NCBI GenBank assembly: GCA_902761035.1
Contig: CACWIW010000013.1
Span: forward strand, 1 to 60,900
DNA length: 60,900 nucleotides
DNA from: an uncultured bacterium
GTDB lineage: Bacteria > Verrucomicrobiota > Kiritimatiellia > RFP12 > UBA1067
Direction of reading: 5' to 3'
A program made the position numbers and the translations under genes. The notes below the pieces were generated by a model, which had not been told where the DNA came from, did not search any database, and worked only from the letters and a program-made list of their open reading frames with translations. Of this stretch, positions 26,046 through 35,400 are shown one piece after another; within the stretch, counting starts at the first letter, position 1, and each line of letters starts with the position of its first letter.

Positions 26046-27479
26046 ATGAAACTCAGGCCAATTGCCCTCGCCGCGCTCGCATGTGCCTGCGCGGCGGGAT
26101 GCCGCACGACGGAAGAGGTTCTTCACGACTATGAGATGAACCTCTCTCTGGGCAATTACGGCGGTTCCACGAAAGAACTGCTGGATCTTGCCGATGGGGA
26201 GGACGGATCGGAACTCCTCTGGCGCCTCATGGGCGCGTCCACGCTGCACTTAATTAACGGGCAGGAGTCGGCCGCCATTGCCCACTTCGACCACGCGGAG
26301 AAGGTCCTCCAGAAGAACGACCAGATGTCCGTGTTCGCCCAAGGTGGCGAAGGCGCGTTCGCGATGCTAACCAACGACCGCGTGTTCTCATACGATGGCG
26401 GCGGGCTCGACCGCATCTTCACGTGCGTCTACCGGGGCATTGACTTCCTCTGCACTGGCAACCGTGAAAACGCGCGAGTGGAGTTCAACCGGGCCGCGCA
26501 GTACCAGCGCAACTGGCTGTATGACAGGCGCAAGGACATTGAGGCTGCGGCGAAGAAGCTGTCGTCCGACTCGGCGGCCTACCAGCGGGCGAAGAAAACG
26601 AAGGTGGCGGATACGTCCGGTGCCGTGAGAAAGGCGATGGCGGACCGATCCTTCGGCGCGCAGATCCGGCAGAATACAGGATTCGATCCAGCGACCTCGG
26701 GCCGTCTGGATGTCTTGCCGCAGTCCGCATACGTGAACGCATACGCGGCGCATCTTGCGGGCGTCTTCCGCTGGATCAACGGCGACAGCGACGTTGGAGA
26801 CCTCAAGCTCGCGGCCGCCGTGAGGCCCGGTGATTCCCTGGTGGCGCGCGACTACGCGGAGTGCAGTCGTGGCGTGAAGCCGTCCAATCAGGTGTGGGTC
26901 TGGGTGGAGGATGGACTCTGTCCGACGCGCAAGGAATGGCGGATCGACTTGCCGTTCGGCTTAAACCCCTACGCCCGCCGGTACGTGATGTACGCCGGCA
27001 TGGCATTCCCGGTTCTCCGCGAGCGTGCCTACGGGGCGATCTCGTGGAGCGCCTGCGGCATTCCGATGCGGGAGTTGGCAAGTGTGGACAAGCTTACGCG
27101 TACCGAATACGACGTGTACATGCGCGGCGCGCTCACGCGCGAAATCACGCGCACGCTCGTGCGCGTAGGTGTGCAGGTGGGTCTTGGCATCGCCGCCGAC
27201 CACACGCGCGACAATCGCACGCGGCTCGCCCTCCGCATCGTCCAGGCGGGCGTGGCCGCGTGGGCGATGTCCTGCACGGCTGCCGATCTCAGAAGCTGGA
27301 CGGCCCTACCGAAGCGCGTGATGGCCGTGCGGCTGGATCGTCCGGAGAACGGCATGGTGCAGGTGATAGCGGACGGGCAGACAATTCCCGTGACGGTTCC
27401 GCCTGGGAATTCGCTCGTGTTCATCCGCAAACCGGCCCCCTCCGCGCCGCCGGTGGTGAAGGTGGCGACGCTCCCGTGA
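26046..27479 (+). CDS. TPR-like lipoprotein of COG3014 type
   Basis: A 477-residue lipoprotein (LACACAAGC lipobox). It looks like the COG3014 family, whose genes often sit beside lpoB-like genes. The N-terminal half has helical repeat-like segments (LSLGNYGGSTKELLDLAD, STLHLINGQESAAIAHFDHAEKVLQ, IDFLCTGNRENARVEFNRAAQYQ). The C-terminal half has a beta/helical region with RALTREITRTLVRVGVQVGLG and ends in a Pro-rich segment (RKPAPSAPPVVKV). ATG 26046 gives good spacing to AGGTGA; ATG 26040 is the alternative. Together with the LpoB- and CsgG-like genes upstream it may serve the outer envelope; that link is inference. Confidence 0.7.
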   Translation: MKLRPIALAALACACAAGCRTTEEVLHDYEMNLSLGNYGGSTKELLDLADGEDGSELLWRLMGASTLHLINGQESAAIAHFDHAEKVLQKNDQMSVFAQGGEGAFAMLTNDRVFSYDGGGLDRIFTCVYRGIDFLCTGNRENARVEFNRAAQYQRNWLYDRRKDIEAAAKKLSSDSAAYQRAKKTKVADTSGAVRKAMADRSFGAQIRQNTGFDPATSGRLDVLPQSAYVNAYAAHLAGVFRWINGDSDVGDLKLAAAVRPGDSLVARDYAECSRGVKPSNQVWVWVEDGLCPTRKEWRIDLPFGLNPYARRYVMYAGMAFPVLRERAYGAISWSACGIPMRELASVDKLTRTEYDVYMRGALTREITRTLVRVGVQVGLGIAADHTRDNRTRLALRIVQAGVAAWAMSCTAADLRSWTALPKRVMAVRLDRPENGMVQVIADGQTIPVTVPPGNSLVFIRKPAPSAPPVVKVATLP

Positions 27480-27559
27480 TTTTTTTTCGAGGTGCGTGTC
27501 AGACGGTGCGCACATCTGTTCCTATCCAATCATAAACCCCAAAAGAAAGAGGTGATAAC

Positions 27560-27964
27560 ATGAAGATCAACAAGATTCTAGTTGCGGCGATTGCCGCAGT
27601 TGCATGCGTGAGCATGGCGTCGGCCCGCCACTGCGGCCCCGGCGGCTTCCGCGGCCATCACGGCGGCTGGGGCCACCACGGCGGCTGGTACCATGGCGGA
27701 CACCACGGCTGGCATCACGGCGGCTGGGGACGCGGCTGGGGCTGGGGCCTTGGCGGCTTCGCGGCCGGCTGCGTGACCGGCGCGCTCTGGAACCGCGGCT
27801 ACTACTCGCCCTACTACACGACGCCCGTCTACACGACGCCCGTGTACACGGCTCCGACGGTCGTGACCCCGACGGTCGTGACTCCGACGGTCGTTGCTCC
27901 GGCTGTGCAGACGGTCGTGGCACCGGCGACGTACACCGCTCCCGTTGTCTACCGCTCTTGGTAA
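27560..27964 (+). CDS. Small secreted His/Gly/Trp-rich protein
   Basis: A 134-residue exported protein (signal ILVAAIAAVACVSMASA). The mature part has a block of HHGGW/HGGHHGW repeats (about 30-60), a glycine-rich hydrophobic stretch (GLGGFAAGCVTGALW), and then YTTPVYTAPTVVTPTVV repeats rich in Thr, Pro and Val. The His-rich block could bind metal, but there is no recognised family. GAGGTG precedes the ATG. It is followed by a separate promoter and another low-complexity secreted gene. Confidence 0.75.
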   Translation: MKINKILVAAIAAVACVSMASARHCGPGGFRGHHGGWGHHGGWYHGGHHGWHHGGWGRGWGWGLGGFAAGCVTGALWNRGYYSPYYTTPVYTTPVYTAPTVVTPTVVTPTVVAPAVQTVVAPATYTAPVVYRSW

Positions 27965-27974
27965 AATTTTAGGG

Positions 27975-28003
27975 TTGCCTTCGCGCGTTTTTTTCGGTAA
28001 ACT
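27975..28003 (+). promoter_or_regulatory. Promoter of the zinc-finger secreted protein gene
   Basis: TTGCCT (27975-27980), a 17-bp spacer and TAAACT (27998-28003) preceded by CGG. The leader would be about 24 bases, with AGGAGT seven bases before ATG 28034. Confidence 0.5.
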
Positions 28004-28033
28004 AACTCCAAACAACCCATAGGAGTAATGTTT

Positions 28034-28501
28034 ATGAAGAAAATGATTATGCTCGCTGGGCTTGTCGCCGCCTGTTCGGCGTCGGCTCAGCTGCTCCAGA
28101 ACCTCACGCAGGCGCTACTAGAGCCCGAGCCCGCCCCTGCGCAGCCCGTGCAGGTGGCCCAGCCGCAGACGGTCGTGCAGCAGCAGGTAGTGCAGCCTGT
28201 CCAGCAGGTCACGACCACTACGGTACAGCCCGTGCAACAGGTCACGACCACCACAGTGCAGCCCGTGCAGCAGATCACGACTACGACGGTTCAGCCTGTC
28301 CCTGTGGCAGCACCTGCTCCGGTAGTGGTCGTTCCGCCGCCGCGTCCGGGGTGGCAGCCCTGCCCCCGCTGCGGAGGCCGCGGCAAGGAAGAGCACGCGA
28401 TGGGCTTCAAGGTGAAGCGCTGCAAGCTCTGCAACGGCAAGGGCTTCCTGCCCCCGCCGCCTCCGCCGCCGGTTCACCACCACCATCGTCGGCGGTACTA
28501 A
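28034..28501 (+). CDS. Secreted protein with QPVQQVTTTTV repeats and DnaJ-type zinc finger
   Basis: A 155-residue exported protein (signal MIMLAGLVAACSASA). Three copies of a VQPVQQVTTTT unit form a flexible Gln/Val/Thr linker, followed by a Pro-rich stretch and then CPRCGGRGKEE and CKLCNGKG, two CxxCxGxG halves as in the DnaJ cysteine-rich domain. It ends in poly-Pro and His/Arg. A zinc-binding half-domain in a secreted protein is unusual. ATG 28034 fits AGGAGT better than 28028. A strong terminator follows. Confidence 0.75.
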   Translation: MKKMIMLAGLVAACSASAQLLQNLTQALLEPEPAPAQPVQVAQPQTVVQQQVVQPVQQVTTTTVQPVQQVTTTTVQPVQQITTTTVQPVPVAAPAPVVVVPPPRPGWQPCPRCGGRGKEEHAMGFKVKRCKLCNGKGFLPPPPPPPVHHHHRRRY

Positions 28502-28527
28502 AACGGGAATTACACGTTCCCCGAAGG

Positions 28528-28564
28528 CGTCTGCGGGAAATGTCCCGCAGGCGTCCGTTTTTTT
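28528..28564 (+). terminator. Rho-independent terminator
   Basis: Stem CGTCTGCGGGA (28528-28538), loop AATG, stem TCCCGCAGGCG (28543-28553, one G-U pair), then seven T at 28558-28564. Confidence 0.85.
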
Positions 28565-28572
28565 GCTATAAT
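28564..28572 (+). promoter_or_regulatory. Extended -10 promoter of parE
   Basis: TGC followed by TATAAT (28567-28572), directly after the terminator T-run. The leader would be about 32 bases. Confidence 0.5.
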
Positions 28573-28610
28573 ACCACCCCTTTCCCAAACGTTTTAGGAT
28601 TCATCCGAGA

Positions 28611-30455
28611 ATGGCAGCATCAAGCTACGACGACAAAAACATAACGACCCTCGATTGGGTTGAGCATATCCGCAAGCGCCCCGGTATGTACATCGGGGAC
28701 ATCGGCAACGGCAGCGGCTACCACGACTGCGTCTATATCCTCATGAAAGAGGTTATAGACAACGCCGTGGACGAGTTTGTGATGGGCTTTGGACGGCAGA
28801 TCGACGTGACCGTCAACTTCGAGACGGGCGAGACGACCGTGCGCGACTACGGACGCGGCATCCCGCTCGGCAAGGTGGTCGAGTGCGTGAGCGAGATGAA
28901 CACCGGCGGTAAGTTCGACTCCGACGCCTTCCAGTTCTCCGCCGGCATGAACGGCGTGGGCACGAAGGCCGTGAACGCCCTCTCCAGCGAGTTCGAGGTG
29001 CGCGCGTTCCGCGAGGGCGAGTTCTCCGAGGCGTTCTTCCGCGAGGGGAAGCTCGTCTCGAAGAAGCGCGGCAAGTGCAAGGAGGCGAACGTCCGTAACG
29101 GCACATACGTGCGCTACGTCCCCGACGTGAGCGTGCTCCGCAAGTTCAAGGTGCGCGAGGAGTACGTCGAGCGCCGCATGAAGATGTACTGCTACGTGAA
29201 CGCCGGCCTCACGATCAACCTCAACGGCAAGAAGATCCAGTCGTCCGAGGGCCTTGCGGACCTCATCGCCGACGAGGCGCAGTTCGAGAAGCTCTACCAG
29301 CCGTTCCACTACCGCACGAAGATGATGGAGATCATCTTCACCCACACGAACCGCTTCTCCGAGGAGTACTACACCTTCGTCAACGGACAGTACACCACCG
29401 AGGGCGGCACCCACCTCACCGCCTTCAAGGAGGCGCTCACCAAGGCCGTCAACGACTACGACTCCAAGAAGAAGTTCGACGGCGACGACGTGCGCGAGGG
29501 CCTGCTCGGGTGCGTGGCGATCCGCATGAAGGACCCCGTGTTCGACGGCCAGACGAAGACGAAGCTCGGCAACGGCGAGCTCCGCAGCGAGTTCGTGGCA
29601 CAGATGAAGAAGGCCATCGAGGAGATGCTCCACCGCGCCCCCGCCGAGACGGACAAGCTCATCGCGAAAATCGAGGAGACCACGAAGCTCCGCAGCCAGC
29701 TCAACACGATCAAGAAGCAGAGCCGCGAACGTGCGGCAGCCGTCTCCGTGCGCGTGCCGCAGCTCAAGGACTGCAAGGAGCACCTGCGTCTCGACAAGAA
29801 GGGCGACAAGAAGGGCTGGGGCGAGGACACGATGATCTTCCTCACCGAGGGCAAGTCCGCGGGCGGCACCCTCGGCACCGCGCGCGACGCCGTGAAGCAG
29901 GCCGTGTTCTGCCTGCGCGGCAAGCCCCTCAACACCTGCGGCGAGAACCGCGACATGCTCTACCGCAACGAGGAGTTCTACAACCTCATCAAGACGCTCG
30001 ACGTGGAGGACTCCATCGAGCGCCTCCGCTACGGCAAGATCATCTTCGCCACCGATGCCGATGTGGACGGCCTCCACATCCGCAACCTGCTCATCACGTT
30101 CTTCATGCGCTTCTACAAGCAACTCGTCATCGACGGACGCGTGTTCGTGCTCGAGACGCCCCTCTTCCGCGTGCGCAACAAGAAGGAACAGCACTACTGC
30201 TTCACCGAGGAGGAGCGCGTGAAGGCCATCGCCAAGTGCGGACAGGGCTGCGAGATCACCCGCTTCAAGGGACTCGGCGAACTGAACGCCAAGGAGTTCA
30301 AGGAGTTCATCGGGCCCGACATGCGCCTCACGCCCGTCTCTTGCCTCGACGACACCGACATCGACAAGACGATCAAGTTCTACATGGGCGCCAACACGCC
30401 CGACCGCAAGGACTACATCATGGACAACCTCGTCTGCGACTCAAGCGAATTCTGA
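28611..30455 (+). CDS. parE: DNA topoisomerase IV subunit B / GyrB-type ATPase subunit
   Basis: A 614-residue type IIA topoisomerase ATPase subunit. It shows VEHIRKRPGMYIG at the start, EVIDNAVDE (GHKL Asn/Asp), VRDYGRGIPLG, GMNGVGTKAVNALS (lid), QTKTKLGN in the transducer, and the TOPRIM motifs TEGKSAGG and ATDADVDGLHIR. The TOPRIM acidic motif reads EGKSAGG where GyrB has EGDSAGG. The length and style match the short ParE of Bacteroidota and PVC bacteria. The partner subunit (parC/gyrA) is not next door: an Fe-S protein gene follows 14 bp downstream. GyrB against ParE is judged from style, so the gene name is tentative. Confidence 0.88.
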   Translation: MAASSYDDKNITTLDWVEHIRKRPGMYIGDIGNGSGYHDCVYILMKEVIDNAVDEFVMGFGRQIDVTVNFETGETTVRDYGRGIPLGKVVECVSEMNTGGKFDSDAFQFSAGMNGVGTKAVNALSSEFEVRAFREGEFSEAFFREGKLVSKKRGKCKEANVRNGTYVRYVPDVSVLRKFKVREEYVERRMKMYCYVNAGLTINLNGKKIQSSEGLADLIADEAQFEKLYQPFHYRTKMMEIIFTHTNRFSEEYYTFVNGQYTTEGGTHLTAFKEALTKAVNDYDSKKKFDGDDVREGLLGCVAIRMKDPVFDGQTKTKLGNGELRSEFVAQMKKAIEEMLHRAPAETDKLIAKIEETTKLRSQLNTIKKQSRERAAAVSVRVPQLKDCKEHLRLDKKGDKKGWGEDTMIFLTEGKSAGGTLGTARDAVKQAVFCLRGKPLNTCGENRDMLYRNEEFYNLIKTLDVEDSIERLRYGKIIFATDADVDGLHIRNLLITFFMRFYKQLVIDGRVFVLETPLFRVRNKKEQHYCFTEEERVKAIAKCGQGCEITRFKGLGELNAKEFKEFIGPDMRLTPVSCLDDTDIDKTIKFYMGANTPDRKDYIMDNLVCDSSEF

Positions 30456-30469
30456 AAAGGAAAAAATAC

Positions 30470-31573
30470 ATGTCTAAGTCAAAAGTCTATTTCGCCGACT
30501 TCCGCTGCTCCGACTCGGAGAACCTCCAGCAGAAGTTCACGCGCCTCCTCAAAACCGCCGGCCTCGAGAAGCTCGGCCTCGACGGGAAGTTCACCGCCAT
30601 CAAGACCCACTTCGGCGAACCCGGCTGCCTCGCGTACCTCCGCCCGAACTGGGCGAAGACGCTCGTGGACGCCGTCCGCGCGGCGGGCGGGATGCCGTTC
30701 CTCACGGACGCGAACACGCTCTACGTGGGCCGCCGCAAGAACGCACTCGACCACATCGCCGCCGCCTACGAAAACGGCTTCTCGCCGTTCGCCACCGGTT
30801 GCCACGTGATCATCGCGGACGGTCTCAAGGGCACGGACGACGTGTCCATTCCCCTCCCGGACGGCAAGTACGTGAAGGAGGCCTTCATCGGCCGCGCGCT
30901 CGTGGACGCCGACGCGATCATCTCCCTCACGCACTTCAAGTGCCACGAGATGACCGGCATCGGCGGCGCGCTCAAGAACCTCGGCATGGGCGGCGGCTCG
31001 CGCGCCGGCAAGAAGGCCATGCACTCGAGCGTGCATCCGAGCGTGAACGAGGACGCCTGCATCGGCTGCGGCAAGTGTACGCGCGAGTGCGCGCACGGCG
31101 CGTGCACCGTCACGAACCGCAAGGCGCACATCGACCCCGCGAAGTGCGTGGGGTGCGGACGCTGCATCGGCGCGTGCAACCGCGACGCGATCCAGAGCGA
31201 CTTCGGCGAGCCCTGCACCGTGATGCAGGGCAAGATCGCGGAGTACGCGGCCGCCGTCGTACGCGGCAAGCCCGCGCTGCACGTCTCCTTCATCTGCGAC
31301 GTGTCGCCCCACTGCGACTGCCACCCGATGAACGACTACCCGCTCATCCCCGACCTCGGCATCGCTGTCTCCTCCGACCCCGTGGCCCTCGACCAAGCCT
31401 GCACCGACCTCTGCAACGCCGCGCCGATCATGCCCGGCTGCGCGCTCGACGGAGTGGACGTGAAGGGCGACATCTTCACCGCCATGCACCCGACCACGCG
31501 CTGGCAGGACGCCATCGCCGAAGGCGTGCGCATGAAACTCGGCTCCGCCGAGTACGAGTTGAAACGCATCTAA
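30470..31573 (+). CDS. DUF362-type protein with two 4Fe-4S clusters
   Basis: A 367-residue cytoplasmic protein. The N-terminal DUF362 region has KVYFADFRC, KTHFGEPGCLAYLRP and SLTHFKCHEMTGIGGALKNL. Two ferredoxin-type motifs follow, CIGCGKCTRECAHGAC and CVGCGRCIGACNRDAI, enough for two 4Fe-4S clusters. The C-terminus returns to DUF362-like sequence (AVSSDPVALDQACTDL). An electron-transfer or maturation role is likely from the clusters; the reaction is unknown. AAAAGG lies about 10 bases upstream. Confidence 0.9.
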   Translation: MSKSKVYFADFRCSDSENLQQKFTRLLKTAGLEKLGLDGKFTAIKTHFGEPGCLAYLRPNWAKTLVDAVRAAGGMPFLTDANTLYVGRRKNALDHIAAAYENGFSPFATGCHVIIADGLKGTDDVSIPLPDGKYVKEAFIGRALVDADAIISLTHFKCHEMTGIGGALKNLGMGGGSRAGKKAMHSSVHPSVNEDACIGCGKCTRECAHGACTVTNRKAHIDPAKCVGCGRCIGACNRDAIQSDFGEPCTVMQGKIAEYAAAVVRGKPALHVSFICDVSPHCDCHPMNDYPLIPDLGIAVSSDPVALDQACTDLCNAAPIMPGCALDGVDVKGDIFTAMHPTTRWQDAIAEGVRMKLGSAEYELKRI

Positions 31574-31586
31574 GGGACCTGCCACG

Positions 31587-32432
31587 ATGTCCACCCTCCC
31601 GCAGAAGATGATCGTGATTTCCGGATCGGGCGCGTATCCGCGCCTGATCGTGGAGGGCGCGCATGCGGCGGGGGTGCGTCAGGTGGATGTCCTCGCGGTG
31701 CGCGGTTCCACCGCCCGCGCCACGGTGAAGGCGGCGGACAATGTCCACGTCATCAACATCGGCGGCATCGCCGCCGGTCTCCGCTGGGTGGCCGCGCAGG
31801 GGTACGACGGCGCGTGCTTCGCCGGACAGATCAACCCGCTTTCCCTCTTCACGGCGCGCTTCGACGCCGAGACGAAGGGCTGGCTCGACTCGCTCTCCGT
31901 CAAGAACGCCCACACCGTCTATGGCAAGCTCGCCTACGAGTTCGAGGCCGCCGGCGTGAAGGTGTTCCCCGCCTCGTCGTTCATGGACGGACACCTGCCC
32001 GGCGTGGGCGCGCTCACCAACCGCGCGCTCACCGACCGCGAAGCGTCCGACGTGGCCCACGGCGCGGCCGTGATGCGCGACATGGGCCGTCACGACGTGG
32101 GCCAGACCGTGCTCGTGAAGGAGGGTATGGTGCTCGCCGTGGAGGCGTTCGAGGGCACGAACGCGGCGATCAAGCGCGGCGGCAAGCTCGGTGGCAAGGG
32201 CGCGGTGATCGTGAAGGGCGCGCGCGAAGGTCACGACATGCGCTTCGACATCCCCGTGGTGGGCCTCAAGACCCTCAAGGTGATGAAGTCCGCCGGAGTG
32301 ACGGCGCTTGCCTTCCAGGCGGGGCGTCTCGTTCTCCTCGACCGCGAGGCGGTCATCGCCTTCGCCAACAAACACAACATCGCCCTCGTCGGCATCGCCA
32401 CCGACCTCCCCCCGGCCCCGTTGCGGCCGTGA
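31587..32432 (+). CDS. lpxI: UDP-2,3-diacylglucosamine pyrophosphatase, LpxI type
   Basis: A 281-residue protein of the LpxI (DUF1009) family, which hydrolyses UDP-2,3-diacylglucosamine to lipid X and UMP in lipid A synthesis when LpxH is absent. The family features are IVISGSGAYPRLI at the start, CFAGQINPLSL, VGQTVLVKEGMVLAVEAFEGT, DMRFDIPVVGLKTL and a C-terminal AFQAGRLVLLDRE. The gene is 13 bp after the Fe-S gene. Its pathway mate lpxD is at 49956. Presence of LpxI indicates an outer membrane with lipid A. Confidence 0.9.
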   Translation: MSTLPQKMIVISGSGAYPRLIVEGAHAAGVRQVDVLAVRGSTARATVKAADNVHVINIGGIAAGLRWVAAQGYDGACFAGQINPLSLFTARFDAETKGWLDSLSVKNAHTVYGKLAYEFEAAGVKVFPASSFMDGHLPGVGALTNRALTDREASDVAHGAAVMRDMGRHDVGQTVLVKEGMVLAVEAFEGTNAAIKRGGKLGGKGAVIVKGAREGHDMRFDIPVVGLKTLKVMKSAGVTALAFQAGRLVLLDREAVIAFANKHNIALVGIATDLPPAPLRP

Positions 32433-32477
32433 TCTGTTTTTGCCCATGATCTGTTTTTGGAAGTAAAGGGGGCCGAA

Positions 32478-35400
32478 ATGCTGAAAATTTTCGTAGAATT
32501 TGCCGCTTACGGTGTTGCCGCGATTCTGGCGGCGGTGTGCATTTTTGCATGGGCGTGGAAGTGGAGCGGCTGGTCGTGGTATGTCTTGTCGCGGCAGCTG
32601 CGGCGCTCGGTGCTCGCGGTGATGGTCGCACTGGCCGTTGTCGCCACCATTGAAGCGCAGAAACGCGGCGGCACGACTGGGACAACGGGCGTCCCGCCCG
32701 TTGAAAGCGGCACGACTGGGACAACGGGCATCTTGCCCGTTGAAAACCCCGTCACCAACACCCTCCACTTCTCCGCCATCGCCGTACCCACGAGCGGGAC
32801 GGTCGCGCTCACGGCCGCATGGCCCGAGAACTTCCTCACCACAGGCCAGACACTCGACATTCTGAGGAAAGAAGACCTCCGCGACGTGACTTGGACGTGG
32901 CTCACGAACGGCGTCGTGGCGGCTGGCTCGACCAACATGACATGGACAATCGAAAACCAGTCTCCATCTAACTCATTCTACAAGGCCGTCGTGCGCGAAT
33001 CGCTCACGGACATGGACGACCCCGACGGCGACGGGTTACCGAACGTCTACGAACTCGCACATGGCATGAATCCGTGGCTGAACGACTACGCCCACGTACA
33101 AAAATTGACAGTTGGACCGAACGGCGAGTTTGGCGACATCTTTTCTGCGCTCGCGGAAAGCGAGGAGTATTCAATCATTGCTGTTACGTCTGGCACTTAT
33201 CAAGTCAATGGTGGCGTCCAGATGCCTCCCCATCCCGTGATGGTTACGTGTGAAGACGGCTACGCAGTGTTCAGCGGCACGTCCCCAACGGCGATGTTCC
33301 TTCTCGGAAACGGACACGACAGCGGACATACGCTCTTCCGGAATCTGTATCTGAACCTAACCTCGACGAGCGGCATGCAGGCTGGGTTCTGGTGCGGTGG
33401 CGGACTGCCTTGGGAAGCGCCAGGCGCGTCGGCCGTGTTTGAGAACGTTCACATCCGTGCGCCGAATCCCGGAGTTGAGTATTTGGGATGGCTGTTTTAT
33501 GGGAGTTGCGACGCGCCCGCCGTGATCAGGGGGTGTTGTGTCAACGCTTCCGGCGCGGAATGGATTTATGCGGTTTTCGGTGACAACCCGCCGCCGATTG
33601 TGGTAGAATCATGCACGTTTGTGAACTTCCCAGAGCAAAGCGATTATCAGAGCGCGGCCGTCGGCCTGCGTTCCACGTATGCGAACGGCGCGATTACCTC
33701 CAAGCCGCCCGTGATGGTGTCGCGTACCCTGTTTGACGCATCCTTCACCAACGCCTGCCCGCTCGCGCGCTTTGAGAACGCTGGAGATTTCCCTGTGATG
33801 ATGACGGACTGCATTCTTCCATCCGAGCAGGCCTCGCCCGACTTCATGCCGAACGTCACCAATAATATGCACATCGTCACGTCGCAAGTCGCTTGGGCGG
33901 GATTCCCGCTCGCGGACTCGCCCGCCGCCGCCCTCGGTATCGGCGCGTTCGCGCCGATACCCACTGATTCGCTCTACGATACCGATCGCGATACCCTGCT
34001 GGACTACAACGAGGTGTATGAACGTGGCACGGATCCATTCCTTGTGGACTCAGACGGCGACGGCACGGACGACGGCGACGAAATCCTTGACGGAACCGAT
34101 CCGAGTAATCCTCATTCTTTCCTTCAGAGGCTGACCGTGGCGGCGACGAATACGGCTTCGCTTGCCTATCCCGTCCGCGTAGCGTGGGGCTATTCGCCCA
34201 CGGGTTGGGAGACGAATGACGTTGCTGTATTCCAGCAGGGATGTGGTGTGCAAGACTACACCAACGAGGCGTCGCAGGTCACGAGGTACGCAAGGGCCTT
34301 TTGCGACTTCAATGGCGATGGGGAATACGATGCGGGCAACGACATCCTGTTGGTGCGTGCCATCCCTCATGTCGGCACAGCGCGGATTGATTTTGCTTTT
34401 GGCGATGTGGACGGCGACGGCCTTTCCGACTACGACGAGATCTACACGCACGGAACCGACCCGCTCAGCCGCGACACGGACGGCGACGGGGTACACGATG
34501 GTGACGAGTTGTCCGAAGGGACGGACCCGACGAATCCCCATTCGTTCGCGCAGATCCAGTACGTCTCGGTGACTAATACTACCTCGTTGGTACATTCGGT
34601 TTACCTTGCCTGGGGCTATTCGGATACGGGCTGGGAGACGAACGGGCTTACCGCATTTTCCTCCGGGTTCGGCGATATGGTCTACACCAATGCCTCTTCA
34701 CAGGGCGCGACGCACATCAAGGCATTCTGCGACCTTGACGACAACGGGGAATACGATGCCGACAACGACATTCTAATCGTGCGGTCGATTCTCGAGGGCA
34801 GAACGGCCCATGTCAGCTTCATATTCGGCGACGTCGACCACGACGGCGTGCCCGACGCACAGGAACGCCAAGACCGGACAGATCCAACCGATGCAAACAG
34901 TTTCCGGTTGAAGGCAAGGTTCAGATTCACCGACCACGACGTCGGGCACGGTTGCACGAACTTCGTCGCCGTGATGCTGGCGGATTCGGAATGGAATCTG
35001 TCCGATGTTGTGATGAGATCGGCAGCGGGCACGTTCGAATACAGCGTCGACACGAACGTCACGGGCGGCGCGATTTATGTGAAATGCCTCCACGACAGGG
35101 ACGGTGACGGGTTGCTTGACGTTGGGTTGGAGGGGATCAGGACGAATCAGCTTTTCCGCTCGGTCGGGACGGACACGCCGATAGAGGTGTCGATCGGAGA
35201 CTACGATTACGACGAAGTCCCCGACAGCGTCGAACTTGGCGAGGGCACGGACCCGTTCAATGGGCGTAATTACTGCTTCAACCTGTCGCTGACGTACACG
35301 GGCGTGTTCCAGACGACGAATGCGCTCACGTTCGCGGCCTCGTTCGGGACGAATCATGTGTACGGCCCGTGCGTCGTGGAGGGGAACGTCTGGAGCAACG

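Noticed and set aside
28620..30194. Long minus-strand open frame (524 codons) opposite parE
   Set aside because: It mirrors a clear topoisomerase gene, is made of Val/Leu/His/Ala-rich shadow sequence, and has no ribosome site. Similar antisense frames opposite glgP/bamA, MurU-AmgK and the 735-residue gene were rejected for the same reason; high GC content makes them common.
33598..33618. Promoter-like TGG-TAGAAT followed by ATG inside the large protease gene
   Set aside because: It lies within a conserved coding region, and the following frame is not a recognisable gene; taken as chance.
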